Below are positions 23,715 to 31,885 of a stretch of DNA of 64,000 nucleotides, one piece after another. Below the pieces are notes generated by a model. That model was not told where the DNA came from. It ran no database searches and saw only the letters and a program-made list of their open reading frames with translations. The position numbers and the translations under genes were made by a program. The stretch lies in contig NZ_CP119802.1 in assembly GCF_029338355.1 (NCBI RefSeq), positions 1,054,001 through 1,118,000 of the forward strand, in the 5' to 3' direction. Every line of letters begins with the position of its first letter. The first letter of the stretch is position 1. Source of the DNA: Halosegnis marinus (GTDB taxonomy: Archaea > Halobacteriota > Halobacteria > Halobacteriales > Haloarculaceae).

Positions 23715-24593
23715 ATGCAACGGCGAGTCGCGGCGATCTACCTCGTCTTCTTCGTGGTGATGGGGGCGAGCGCCTACTCGGTAATCGCGCTGGCCGACCA
23801 GCCGGCGGTGGACGTGCCGAACGGCGAGACGTACGCTAACGGGACGACGCTCACCGTCGGCGGGCAGGAGTACACGGTTATCGCGACCGTGGAGGAGTCC
23901 GGCGACGGCCACGGCGGGACCGACTACACCCCCGCCGCGAGCCTCTCGTACGTGAACGACTCCGCAGTCCAGACCGCCGCGTGGGAGAACGGCTCCACGG
24001 TGTCGTATCTCGGCGACGAGTACGACGTACGCATCGACAACGCGAGCGGGACGGTTCGGCTCGTCGAGTCGATAGACGTGGCCGCGACGTTGGCCAACGA
24101 CTCGGCGGTGTTCAACGAGACCGTCGTCGTGAACGGCACGGAGTCGGTGACCTACCGCGAGGACAACCGGAACCGGCCGCTGGACGAGTACCTCGCCGAG
24201 CAGTACCCCGACCGCGAGACGTTCAGCTTCTCCGAGGGTGACAGCGTCGACTACGACAACCAGTCCACGACGCTGACCGCCATCACGTCCGAGGAGGCGA
24301 CGCTGACGTGGACCGCCTCCGAACGGCAGTCCGTCGAACTGAGCGACGGCGGCAACGTCACGCTCGCGGGCGGCAACACCTACTTCGCCCACTTCGACAC
24401 CGAGGGGAGCGGTGCCGACCTCACGCTCGACGTGATGCTCGCGCCGTCGAGCGACTACGGCGCCTACTCGGGCGACCTCTCCCGGCAGAGCGAGTTCAAG
24501 GACCGCATGAACGGCCTGTGGGGAATCATCATCCTCGCGAGCGTCGCGGCGCTGCTCGTCGTCTCCCTGGCGTACATGCCGGTTCGGGGGTAA
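23715..24593 (+). CDS. Exported haloarchaeal protein with N- and C-terminal membrane anchors
   Basis: Protein of 292 residues. An N-terminal hydrophobic segment (about 7-28, VAAIYLVFFVVMGASAYSVI) and a C-terminal one (about 267-287, IIILASVAALLVVSLAYM) bracket a 230-residue acidic extracellular domain rich in beta strands and N-glycosylation sequons (NGT, NDS, NAS, NGS). No catalytic motif is visible. The start at ATG 23715 fits CTATACAC about 30 nt upstream. It lies 61 nt before the PiT-type permease gene, which has its own TATA box. Function unknown. Confidence 0.72.
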   Translation: MQRRVAAIYLVFFVVMGASAYSVIALADQPAVDVPNGETYANGTTLTVGGQEYTVIATVEESGDGHGGTDYTPAASLSYVNDSAVQTAAWENGSTVSYLGDEYDVRIDNASGTVRLVESIDVAATLANDSAVFNETVVVNGTESVTYREDNRNRPLDEYLAEQYPDRETFSFSEGDSVDYDNQSTTLTAITSEEATLTWTASERQSVELSDGGNVTLAGGNTYFAHFDTEGSGADLTLDVMLAPSSDYGAYSGDLSRQSEFKDRMNGLWGIIILASVAALLVVSLAYMPVRG

Positions 24594-24621
24594 CCCTCCG
24601 ATTCTCCACGTGTCTGACGGT

Positions 24622-24630
24622 ACTATAAGC
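24622..24630 (+). promoter_or_regulatory. TATA box of the PiT-type permease gene
   Basis: ACTATAAGC is centred about 29 nt before ATG 24655, one of the best TATA matches in the window. It suggests a leaderless transcript independent of the upstream gene. Confidence 0.6.
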
Positions 24631-24654
24631 GGCCACGCCGCGAACCACGGGTAG

Positions 24655-25860
24655 ATGGTCGCCACCGGAACCCTTCTCACGCTCGTCGTCGCCGGCCTCG
24701 CCGCGCTGTTCATGGCGTGGGCCATCGGCGCCGGCTCCTCCGGGTCGACCCCCTTCGCGCCCGCCGTCGGCGCGAACGCCATCAGCGTGATGCGCGCCGG
24801 CTTCGTCGTCGGCCTCCTCGGCCTCGCGGGCGCGGTGTTGCAGGGCGCGAACGTCACGGAGGCCGTCGGGACGGAGCTACTCGTCGGCGCGCCGCTCACC
24901 CCGACGGCCGCGATCGTCGGGCTGGCGACCGCCGCCGTCCTCGTCGCCGTCGGCGTCTTCGCCGGCTACCCCATCGCCACGGCGTTCACCGTCACCGGCG
25001 CGGTCGTCGGCGCCGGCCTCGCGCTCGGACGCGGGGCCGCCTGGCCCAAGTACACGGAGATAGCGACCCTGTGGCTGCTCGTCCCGTTCGTCGGGGGCGG
25101 CATCGCCTTCGCCACCGCGAAACTGCTTCGCGACGAGCGCGTCCCCGAGGCCGTCGCCGTCCCGGCGCTCGCAGGGCTGGTCGGCGTCCTGCTCGCCAAC
25201 ATCGAGTTCGTCCTGCTCGGCCCCGAGGGCGGGCGGGGCGTCGCCGCCGCCGTCACCCGGGCCGTGGTCGGGGAGGCCGCGACCGGCACGCCCGTCCTCG
25301 CCGGCAAGGTCGTCGCCACGCTCGCGTTCGCGGCGCTCGTCGCCGGCGCGCTCCGGGTCGACATCGTCCGCGACAAGGCGGCCGGCCAGCGCCACTTCCT
25401 GCTCGCGCTCGGCGGCCTCGTCGCCTTCTCCGCCGGCGGCTCACAGGTCGGCCTCGCGCTCGGGCCCCTGCTCCCGCTGTTGGGGCCCGACACCGTGTCG
25501 GTGCCGCTCACCGCGCTGCTGTTCGCGGGCGGGCTCGGCCTGCTGGCCGGCTCGTGGACCGGCGCGCCGCGGATGATAAAGGCGCTCGCGCAGGACTACT
25601 CCTCGCTCGGCCCGCGCCGCTCCATCGCCGCGCTCATCCCCTCGTTCGCCATCGCGCAGTCGGCCGTCTTCTTCGGCGTCCCCGTCTCGTTCAACGAGAT
25701 AATCGTCTCGGCCATCATCGGGTCGGGCTACGCCGCGGGCGGCGCGGGCGTCTCCGGGCGGAAGATGCTCTACACCGTGCTGGCGTGGATCGGCTCGCTC
25801 GTGCTCGCGTTCGGGGTCAGCTACGGGGGCTACCTCGCGGTCTCGGCGGTGCTGGGCTGA
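24655..25860 (+). CDS. PiT-family inorganic phosphate transporter (divergent)
   Basis: Integral membrane protein of 401 residues with about ten to eleven predicted TM segments arranged as two inverted halves, matching the PiT (PF01384) family. The N-terminal half reads LFMAWAIGAGSSGSTPFAPAVGANAISVMR, where classic PiT proteins have GANDVANAFG. The second half reads LVAFSAGGSQVGLALGPLLP at the place of the second GAND motif. Family members couple phosphate to Na or H ions. The altered motifs make substrate and ion less certain. No PhoU-like partner is adjacent. Confidence 0.82.
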   Translation: MVATGTLLTLVVAGLAALFMAWAIGAGSSGSTPFAPAVGANAISVMRAGFVVGLLGLAGAVLQGANVTEAVGTELLVGAPLTPTAAIVGLATAAVLVAVGVFAGYPIATAFTVTGAVVGAGLALGRGAAWPKYTEIATLWLLVPFVGGGIAFATAKLLRDERVPEAVAVPALAGLVGVLLANIEFVLLGPEGGRGVAAAVTRAVVGEAATGTPVLAGKVVATLAFAALVAGALRVDIVRDKAAGQRHFLLALGGLVAFSAGGSQVGLALGPLLPLLGPDTVSVPLTALLFAGGLGLLAGSWTGAPRMIKALAQDYSSLGPRRSIAALIPSFAIAQSAVFFGVPVSFNEIIVSAIIGSGYAAGGAGVSGRKMLYTVLAWIGSLVLAFGVSYGGYLAVSAVLG

Positions 25861-25900
25861 ACGCCGGCGTGTTCAAGCTCCGAGCGCGCGTAGAGGAGGT

Positions 25901-26161
25901 ATGGAACGAGAACGGAACGGGAACGAACGGTCGAGGGTCGCGCGCGTCGTCGGCGCCGTCACGCCGTCGTACGCCGGGCGCGACGACACGGAGATGCACG
26001 GGGTCGGGCTCGGCATCGGCGGGCTGCTGCTGTTGGGTCTGCTGCTCCCGCTGCTGCCGGTGTTCGTGGCCTACCTCCTCGTGGACCGCGCGGTGACCTT
26101 CCTGCGCCGACAGGCCGCCGACGAGCCGGAGCCGGTCGCGCGCGGCCGCCGCCCCGCCTGA
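25901..26161 (+). CDS. Small haloarchaeal single-pass or hairpin membrane protein
   Basis: Protein of 86 residues: a charged N-terminus (ERERNGNERSRVARVVGAVTP), the segment YAGRDDTEMHGVG, a hydrophobic stretch at about 37-62 (IGGLLLLGLLLPLLPVFVAY) and a basic C-terminus. It resembles short haloarchaeal membrane proteins with a PxYxGRxDxEM segment before the membrane span. GGAGGT abuts the ATG directly, too close for a normal ribosome-binding site, so a leaderless start from the A/T patch near 25872 is more likely. Function unknown. Confidence 0.65.
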   Translation: MERERNGNERSRVARVVGAVTPSYAGRDDTEMHGVGLGIGGLLLLGLLLPLLPVFVAYLLVDRAVTFLRRQAADEPEPVARGRRPA

Positions 26162-26167
26162 GTACGA

Positions 26168-27169
26168 TTACACCCGCGTATCGACCAGCTCGAACGGCGT
26201 ACCGTTGTCGTTCGCGCTCGCCTGCTCGTAGACGACGTGCGCGGCGGCCACGTCCTGGATGGCCAGCCCCGTCGAGTCGAAGACCGTGACCCCCTCCGGG
26301 CCGCCCGGCTCGCCGCGACCCGCGAGGTCGTCGGTCACGATGGCGCCGAGTTCGCCGTAGATGTCCTCGTCCGAGAGCAGTCCCTGCGACCACGGGACGT
26401 TGATCTCCCCGGAGTGGGTACACTGCTCGTAGTCGTCGATGACGATGGTCGCGTTCGCGAGCAGGTCGTCGTCGAGTTCGTGCTTGCCGGGGGCGTCGGC
26501 GCCCATCGCGTTGACGTGGGTGTGCTCGCCGACCGCGTCGGCGGGGACGATGGGGTGTTCGACGGGCGTTACCGTCGAGAGCACGTCACAGCCGGCGGCC
26601 TCGGCGACCGACCCCTCGCGCACGTCGAACTCCTCGTCGAAGCGGGCGACGAACTTCGAAACCGCCTCCTCGCGCAGGTCCGAGACGACGACCTCCTCGA
26701 TGGGGCGCACCTCGCTGATGGCCTCCAGTTGCGTGTACGACTGGACCCCCGCGCCGACGATGCCGAGCGACGTGGCGTCCGCGACGGCGAGGTGGTCGGT
26801 GGCGACGGCCGCGGCCGCGCCGGTGCGCTCGCGGGTGAGCGTCGTCCCGTCCATGATGGAGAGGGGGAAGGCGTTCTCCGGCTCGGAGTACACCATCGTC
26901 CCGAGGACGGTCGGCAGGCGGTGGTCGTCGGGGTTGTCCGGGTGGACGTTCACCCACTTGATGCCGGCGGCGTCCCAGTCGTCCGCGCGCATGTAGGCGG
27001 GCATCGAGCGGAAGTCGCCGTTGTACTCCGGGAGGTCGATGTACGACTTCGCGGGCATCTGCACGTCGCCGCGCTGGTAGGCCGAAAAGGCCTCCTCGAC
27101 GGCGACGATGAGTTCGGCGGTGTGGGCGTTCTCCGACACGTCGTCGGGGCCCAAGAGGAGCGTCTCCAT
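26168..27169 (-). CDS. Alanine dehydrogenase of the ornithine cyclodeaminase/mu-crystallin family
   Basis: Rossmann-fold enzyme of 333 residues, archaeal-type alanine dehydrogenase: reversible NAD-dependent deamination of L-alanine to pyruvate and ammonia. Seen: MPAKSYIDLPEYNGDFRSMPAY and IKWVNVHPDNP in the substrate domain (Lys and Arg contacts), then SLGIVGAGVQSYTQLEAISEV, the dinucleotide loop. The C-terminal GVTVFDSTGLAIQDVAAAHVVYE is the family signature. Ornithine cyclodeaminase or another imine reductase cannot be fully excluded. ATG 27169 is preceded by an inverted repeat and a TATA box. Confidence 0.85.
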   Translation of the reverse strand: METLLLGPDDVSENAHTAELIVAVEEAFSAYQRGDVQMPAKSYIDLPEYNGDFRSMPAYMRADDWDAAGIKWVNVHPDNPDDHRLPTVLGTMVYSEPENAFPLSIMDGTTLTRERTGAAAAVATDHLAVADATSLGIVGAGVQSYTQLEAISEVRPIEEVVVSDLREEAVSKFVARFDEEFDVREGSVAEAAGCDVLSTVTPVEHPIVPADAVGEHTHVNAMGADAPGKHELDDDLLANATIVIDDYEQCTHSGEINVPWSQGLLSDEDIYGELGAIVTDDLAGRGEPGGPEGVTVFDSTGLAIQDVAAAHVVYEQASANDNGTPFELVDTRV

Positions 27170-27172
27170 GTC

Positions 27173-27199
27173 GCGCAAGAATTGCGCACACGGCTTTAA
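27173..27199 (-). promoter_or_regulatory. Alanine dehydrogenase promoter with GCGCAA-N3-TTGCGC operator candidate
   Basis: On the minus strand TTAAAG (27194-27199) is 27 nt before ATG 27169. Between it and the start lies a perfect inverted repeat, GCGCAA and TTGCGC with a 3-nt centre (27173-27187). A protein bound there would sit across the transcription start, a classical repressor position. Confidence 0.5.
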
Positions 27200-27233
27200 C
27201 GCCACGGCATCGCCCCGCGGCTCTTTGTCGGCG

Positions 27234-27248
27234 CGGCCCCAGGGGCCG
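27234..27248 (+). promoter_or_regulatory. 15-bp palindrome just before the lipoprotein start
   Basis: CGGCCCC-A-GGGGCCG is a perfect palindrome ending two nt before ATG 27251 and downstream of the A/T patch CTCTTTGTC. It could be an operator or simply GC-rich chance. Confidence 0.35.
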
Positions 27249-27250
27249 GT

Positions 27251-28051
27251 ATGCGCGCGCTCCTCGTCGCCGCCCTCCTCGTGTTGGCCGGCTGTGGCAC
27301 GGCCGGCCCGGCGCCGACGGACACCGCCACGGCCGCGCCGGTGCCCGACTCAGGGAGCTATCCGCCCGGCGTGGACGGCGACGGGGTCGTCTCGGCCGTC
27401 GCGCTCGGCAACGCCCACGCCGAGGCCACCGCCGGGAGCTACCGGGTCCGGTCGAACTGGACCGTCCGGCACGCGAACGGCACCCTCCGGGGCCGGGTCG
27501 TCCAGCGGGCGACCGTCACCCCCGCCGCGTGGACGACGACGCTCGTCGTCACGGGCGACACGGGCATCGTCGCCGACGGGAACGCGACGGCCGTCTTCTA
27601 CTCCGAGGGCGAGGCGCTCGTCCAGCGCGTCCGCCGGCCGAACCGGACCACGTACCTCTACGTCCCGCCCGCGGAGTACAACGGCGGGAGCGGCTTCTAC
27701 AACTCCCTGCGCCGGCCGAAGCCGTACCGCGACCCCGGCGTGCTGGCCGACGCCGTCGCCCTCCGGCTCGCGGAGCGCGCGCCCAACGGCAGCGTCGTCC
27801 TCGCGGGGGATTCGCTCGCGGACGCCTCGCTGTTCGAACTCTCGGTCGGCGTGGCGGAGCCACGGAACGTCTCCTATCGGCTCCGCGTGACGGCGTCCGG
27901 GCTGGTTCGTACTCAGCGGCTGGCGTACACCGGGACGGTCCGCGGGGAGACGGTCGTCGTGACCCGGACGGTCCGGTATCTCCCCTACGACGGCACGGTC
28001 GAGCGGCCGCCGTGGTACGACACCGCGAGAAACGAGTCCGTCCGCGGCTGA
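27251..28051 (+). CDS. Haloarchaeal lipoprotein, DUF7537-like
   Basis: Exported protein of 266 residues. Signal and lipobox are at the start (LVAALLVLAGCGTA), followed by a short Thr/Ala/Pro linker. The globular part (about 40-266) is rich in beta strands with motifs SYRVRSNWTVRHANGTL, ATVFYSEGEALVQRVRRP, RTTYLYVPPAEYNGGSGFYN and VVVTRTVRYLPYDGTVERP. The pattern of an N-terminal lipobox and LolA/LppX-like strands is common in a haloarchaeal lipoprotein family (I recall DUF7537, not certain). It diverges from alanine dehydrogenase and converges on pheA with a TGAGTCA double stop. Function unknown. Confidence 0.72.
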   Translation: MRALLVAALLVLAGCGTAGPAPTDTATAAPVPDSGSYPPGVDGDGVVSAVALGNAHAEATAGSYRVRSNWTVRHANGTLRGRVVQRATVTPAAWTTTLVVTGDTGIVADGNATAVFYSEGEALVQRVRRPNRTTYLYVPPAEYNGGSGFYNSLRRPKPYRDPGVLADAVALRLAERAPNGSVVLAGDSLADASLFELSVGVAEPRNVSYRLRVTASGLVRTQRLAYTGTVRGETVVVTRTVRYLPYDGTVERPPWYDTARNESVRG

Positions 28052-28052
28052 G

Positions 28053-28859
28053 TCAGTAGAGGACGTGCGCGGTGTCGTAGCTGCCGAGCACGCGCACCCA
28101 GCCGTGTTCCGCGAGCGCCTCGATGTCGGCGAGCGCGTCCTGCGTGCGGTCCTCGTACAGCCCCGCCTCCACGTCGATGTGGAACACGTAGTCGCCCAGC
28201 CGCTCGCCCGAGGGTCGCGACTCGACGCGGGAGAGGTTGATGTCGCGGTCCGCGAACGGTTCGAGCAGTTCGAGCAGCAGGCCGGGGTAGTTCCGGTTCG
28301 GGTAGACGACGAACGAGGACTTCCCGCCCGCCTCCGACCGCTCCGAGACGGGCGCGAGCACGACGAACCGGGTCGCGTTCGAGGTGCGGTCCTGGATGTC
28401 CTCTGCGAGGACGCGCAGGTCGTCGCCGGCGTTGTCCGGGTGGCCGATGGCCGCCACGGTGTCGTCCTCGCGGGCGCGCTCGACCCCGCGGGCCGTCGAG
28501 GCGACGGCCTCCAGCTGCACGTCCGGGTGTTCGGCGTCGAGGTAGCCGCGACACTGCGCCAGCGCCTGCGCGTGGCTCGCCACCACGTCGAACGACGGCG
28601 ACTGCGCGAGCAGGGCGTGGCGGATGGGGGTGACGATCTCCTCGACGACGGCCACCTCGTGGTCGGCGAGCGCGTCGAGCGACTCCGTGACGCTCCCCTC
28701 GATGCTGTTCTCGATGGGGACGACGCCGCGGTCGTACGCGCCGTCGGCGACGCCCGCGACGATGGACGCGACCGATTCCGTGAACTCCACCTCGTCGGCG
28801 ACGGCGCGGGTCGCGCGGTGCGAGTAGGTCCCGGCCGGGCCGAGCGTGAGGGCTCTCAT
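28053..28859 (-). CDS. pheA: Prephenate dehydratase
   Basis: Converts prephenate to phenylpyruvate in phenylalanine synthesis. 268 residues: the N-terminal periplasmic-binding-like catalytic domain (LGPAGTYSHRATRAVADEVE, VVPIENSIEGSVTESLDAL, and the catalytic Thr in SNATRFVVLAP). The C-terminal ACT domain (about 190-268, FVVYPNRNYPGLLLELLEPF then ESRPSGERLGDYVFHID) is the usual site of feedback inhibition by phenylalanine. There is no chorismate mutase fusion. It is a single gene. Confidence 0.94.
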   Translation of the reverse strand: MRALTLGPAGTYSHRATRAVADEVEFTESVASIVAGVADGAYDRGVVPIENSIEGSVTESLDALADHEVAVVEEIVTPIRHALLAQSPSFDVVASHAQALAQCRGYLDAEHPDVQLEAVASTARGVERAREDDTVAAIGHPDNAGDDLRVLAEDIQDRTSNATRFVVLAPVSERSEAGGKSSFVVYPNRNYPGLLLELLEPFADRDINLSRVESRPSGERLGDYVFHIDVEAGLYEDRTQDALADIEALAEHGWVRVLGSYDTAHVLY

Positions 28860-28946
28860 ACCTCCGCTACTGCGGTCGCCCGGATAAACGAACCGCCGGC
28901 CGCGAGGCTCGCCGGGCGGAATTCGCGAAAAACGAGCGAGGGGCCG

Positions 28947-30371
28947 CTATCGGTTCAGCGTGTGAATCGCGTGGCCCTGCGCGTTCTTGACGGCCTCCAT
29001 CACGGCCTCGGAGAGCGTCGGGTGGGTGTGGACCGTCGAGCCCACGTCCTCTAGGGTCGCGCCCATCTCCACCGCGAGCGCGAGTTCGGCGACGAGTTCG
29101 GAGGCCTCGGGGCCGACTATCTGGCCGCCGAGGACGAAGCCCGTCTCCGAGTCGGCGACGACGCGGACGAACCCCTCGGGTTCGGAGAGGGTGAGCGCGC
29201 GGCCGGAGGCGTTCATCGGCATCTTCCCGACGACGGGGTCGAAGCCGGCGTCCGCGGCCTCGGCCTCGGTCATCCCGACCGTGCCGATCTCCGGGTCGGT
29301 GAACACCGCGGCCGGAATCGCCTGGAAGTCCATCGCGGCGGGTTCGCCGGCGATGACCTCCGCGACGACCTCGCCCTCGGCGGAGGCCTTGTGCGCGAGC
29401 ATCGGCTCGCCGGCCACGTCGCCGACGGCGTACACGTCGTCGACCGCGGTCTCGCCGAACTCGTCGGTGGCGAGGAAGCCGTTCTCGTCCGGTTCGAGGC
29501 CGATGGCGTCGAGGCCGAGCGTGTCCGTGACGGGCGACCGACCGACGGCGACGAGCACTTTGTCGGCGGCGTAGGTGGACGTCTCGCCGTCCTCCGTCTC
29601 GGTGGTCACGCGCACGCCGTCGTTGTGCGGCTCCCACTCGCTCGCGCCCTCGCCGAAGTGGAACTCGACGCCGAGTTCCTCGGCGCGCTTGCGGACCGTG
29701 CGCGCGATGTCGTCCTCGTAGCCGGGGAGCGCGGAGTCGAGCATCTCCACGACGGTCACGTCGGTGCCGAGCTTCGCGTAGGTGGTCGAGAGCTCCATCC
29801 CGATGTAGCCCGCGCCGACGACGACCAGTTCGTCCGGGACGGTGTCGAGCGAGAGCGCCCCCTGCGAGGAGAGGACGTGCTCCTCGTCGAACTCGAAGCC
29901 CGGTATCTGAATCGGGCGCGAGCCGGTGGCGATTATCGCGTGCTCGTACTCGATGGTCTCGGAGCCCTGTCCCTCGCCGCCGTGAGCGACGCGGACGCGG
30001 CCCTCGCCGGCGAACTCGGCGGTCCCCTCGACGAGGTTCACGCCGTTGGCCTTACACAGCTTCTCGACGCCGCCGGTCAGCTGGTCCACGACGCCGTCCT
30101 TCCACGACTGCATCGCCGCCATGTCGACGGCGGGGTCGGCGTGGACGCCCATCGCCTCGGCGTTGGCCGCGCCGTGGGCCGTGTCCGCGCCGGTGATGAG
30201 CGCCTTCGACGGGATACACCCGCGATTGAGGCAGACGCCGCCGTAGGCGTCCTTCTCGACTAACGTCGTGTCGAGGCCGAGTTGCGAGGCGCGGATGGCG
30301 GCCACGTAGCCGCCCGGACCCGCGCCGACCACCAGTACGTCCGTTCCGGTCGAGATGTCTCCGACAACCAT
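28947..30371 (-). CDS. lpdA: Dihydrolipoyl dehydrogenase (E3)
   Basis: FAD enzyme of 474 residues that reoxidises dihydrolipoyl-E2 with NAD. In order: FAD loop VLVVGAGPGGYVAAIRASQL, redox-active disulfide GGVCLNRGCIPSK, NAD loop LVVVGAGYIGMELSTTYAKL, FAD-contact VYAVGDVAG, and the dimer-interface catalytic His-Glu pair in TVHTHPTLSEAVMEA. All key residues are present. The ATG overlaps the E2 stop (TAATG at 30369-30373), so it is the last gene of the four-gene operon. A free form of E3 in other haloarchaeal complexes is also possible. Confidence 0.96.
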   Translation of the reverse strand: MVVGDISTGTDVLVVGAGPGGYVAAIRASQLGLDTTLVEKDAYGGVCLNRGCIPSKALITGADTAHGAANAEAMGVHADPAVDMAAMQSWKDGVVDQLTGGVEKLCKANGVNLVEGTAEFAGEGRVRVAHGGEGQGSETIEYEHAIIATGSRPIQIPGFEFDEEHVLSSQGALSLDTVPDELVVVGAGYIGMELSTTYAKLGTDVTVVEMLDSALPGYEDDIARTVRKRAEELGVEFHFGEGASEWEPHNDGVRVTTETEDGETSTYAADKVLVAVGRSPVTDTLGLDAIGLEPDENGFLATDEFGETAVDDVYAVGDVAGEPMLAHKASAEGEVVAEVIAGEPAAMDFQAIPAAVFTDPEIGTVGMTEAEAADAGFDPVVGKMPMNASGRALTLSEPEGFVRVVADSETGFVLGGQIVGPEASELVAELALAVEMGATLEDVGSTVHTHPTLSEAVMEAVKNAQGHAIHTLNR

Positions 30372-31885
30372 TATTCGAGCAGGAGGAGTTCCGGGTTCTC
30401 CAGGTACTCCGAGAGGGTGTTCACGAACCGCGCGGCGTCCGCGCCGTCGATGATACGGTGGTCGATGGAGAGCGACAGCGGAATCGTGTGCTTGGCCACG
30501 ACCTCGCCGTCCTCCACGACCGGGCGCTGTTTCAGCGCCCCCAGCCCGAGGATCGCGGTCTCGGGGTAGTTGATGATGGGCGTGGCGTACTCGCCGCCGA
30601 CCGCGCCGAAGTTGGTGATGGAGAAGGTGCCGCCCTGCATCTCCTCGCGCTTGATGCTGCGCTCGCGCGCCTTCGTCGCGAGGTCGTTCACGTCGTCGGC
30701 GAGCGTCAGCATGTCCTTCTCGTCGGCGCCCTTCACGACCGGGACCATCAGGCCCGCGTCGGTCGCGACGGCCACCCCGATGTTGTAGTAGTGCTTGACG
30801 AGTATCTCCTCGGCGTCCTCGTCGAGCTGACTGTTGAGGATGGGGTGTTCCTTCAGCGCCGCGACGACCGCCTTCAGCACGAACGGCATGTACGTCAGCC
30901 GGCTGTCGCGCTCCTCGGCGACGGGCTTGAGCCGCTCCCGCGTCGCGACGAGGTCCTCCACCACGACCTCCTCGTGGTGGGTGACGTGCGGGGCGGTGTA
31001 CTTCGACCGCTCCATCGCGTTGCCGATGGTCCGGCGGACCCCCTTGTACGCGATGCGCTCGACCTCGCCCTCGGCGGTCGTCTCCGTCTCGGGCGCTTCC
31101 TCGGTCACGGCCTCCGCGTCGGCCGCCTGTGCCGCGCGCTGGGCCTCGGCGTACTCGCGCACCTGCGACTCGGTGACGAACGCCTCGCCGTCGCGCGTCT
31201 CGTCGGTCGGCACGTCGTCCAGCGCGACGCCCTCCTCCTCCGCGACCCGGCGGGTCGCGGGCGCCGCGAGCGTCCGGTCGCGGCCGGCCGCCTCGGCCGA
31301 GGACGCGGGCGCGCTCGTCGCCGGTTCCTCGGCCTCGTCGGTCACCTTCGAGGTGGCCGACTTCACCGCGGGTTCGGGCTCCTCGTCGTCCGCGCCCTCC
31401 GCGTGGGCGCGCACGTCCTGCTCGGTGACGCGGCCGCCCGGGCCGCTCCCCGAGACGGCGCCGATATCGACGCCGAGTTCGCGCGCCAGCCGGCGCGCCG
31501 AGGGCGCGGCGAAGGTGCGACCGCCCTGCTGGGCGGTTCCTTCGTTCTCGTCCTCTTCGTCGGCCTCCGAGACCGCCGAGACGGCGTCCTCGACCGCTTC
31601 GTCGTCCTCGTCGTCGGCCGACTCCTCGACCGGCTCTGCCTCCTCGCCCTCCACGTCGAACGTGATGATGACGTTCCCGACGGGGACCATCTCCCCCTCG
31701 TCGGCGAGTATCTCGCGGACGGTCCCGTTGACCGGGGAAGGGACCTCCACGACGGCCTTGTCGGTCTCCACCTCGGCGACCGGCTGGTCCTCCGTCACCG
31801 TGTCGCCGACCTCGACGAGCCACGTGACGATCTCGGCCTCCGTCAGCCCCTCGCCGACGTCGGGGAGTTTGAACTCTCGGACCAT
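30371..31885 (-). CDS. Dihydrolipoamide acyltransferase (E2) with two subunit-binding domains
   Basis: Core of the 2-oxoacid dehydrogenase complex, 504 residues. Lipoyl domain at 1-80 with Lys43 in ETDKAVVEV, then an acidic linker. A peripheral-subunit-binding domain follows at about 123-164 (APSARRLARELGVDIGAVSG and GRVTEQDVRAH). After a second linker comes a second such domain at about 204-246 (APATRRVAEEEGVALDDVP, then FVTESQVREYAEAQ). The C-terminal catalytic domain (about 275-504) has DHRIIDGADAARF with the active His and Asp. Lipoylation would depend on lipA at 34184-35125. The stop overlaps the lpdA start and its own ATG overlaps the E1-beta stop. Confidence 0.93.
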   Translation of the reverse strand: MVREFKLPDVGEGLTEAEIVTWLVEVGDTVTEDQPVAEVETDKAVVEVPSPVNGTVREILADEGEMVPVGNVIITFDVEGEEAEPVEESADDEDDEAVEDAVSAVSEADEEDENEGTAQQGGRTFAAPSARRLARELGVDIGAVSGSGPGGRVTEQDVRAHAEGADDEEPEPAVKSATSKVTDEAEEPATSAPASSAEAAGRDRTLAAPATRRVAEEEGVALDDVPTDETRDGEAFVTESQVREYAEAQRAAQAADAEAVTEEAPETETTAEGEVERIAYKGVRRTIGNAMERSKYTAPHVTHHEEVVVEDLVATRERLKPVAEERDSRLTYMPFVLKAVVAALKEHPILNSQLDEDAEEILVKHYYNIGVAVATDAGLMVPVVKGADEKDMLTLADDVNDLATKARERSIKREEMQGGTFSITNFGAVGGEYATPIINYPETAILGLGALKQRPVVEDGEVVAKHTIPLSLSIDHRIIDGADAARFVNTLSEYLENPELLLLE

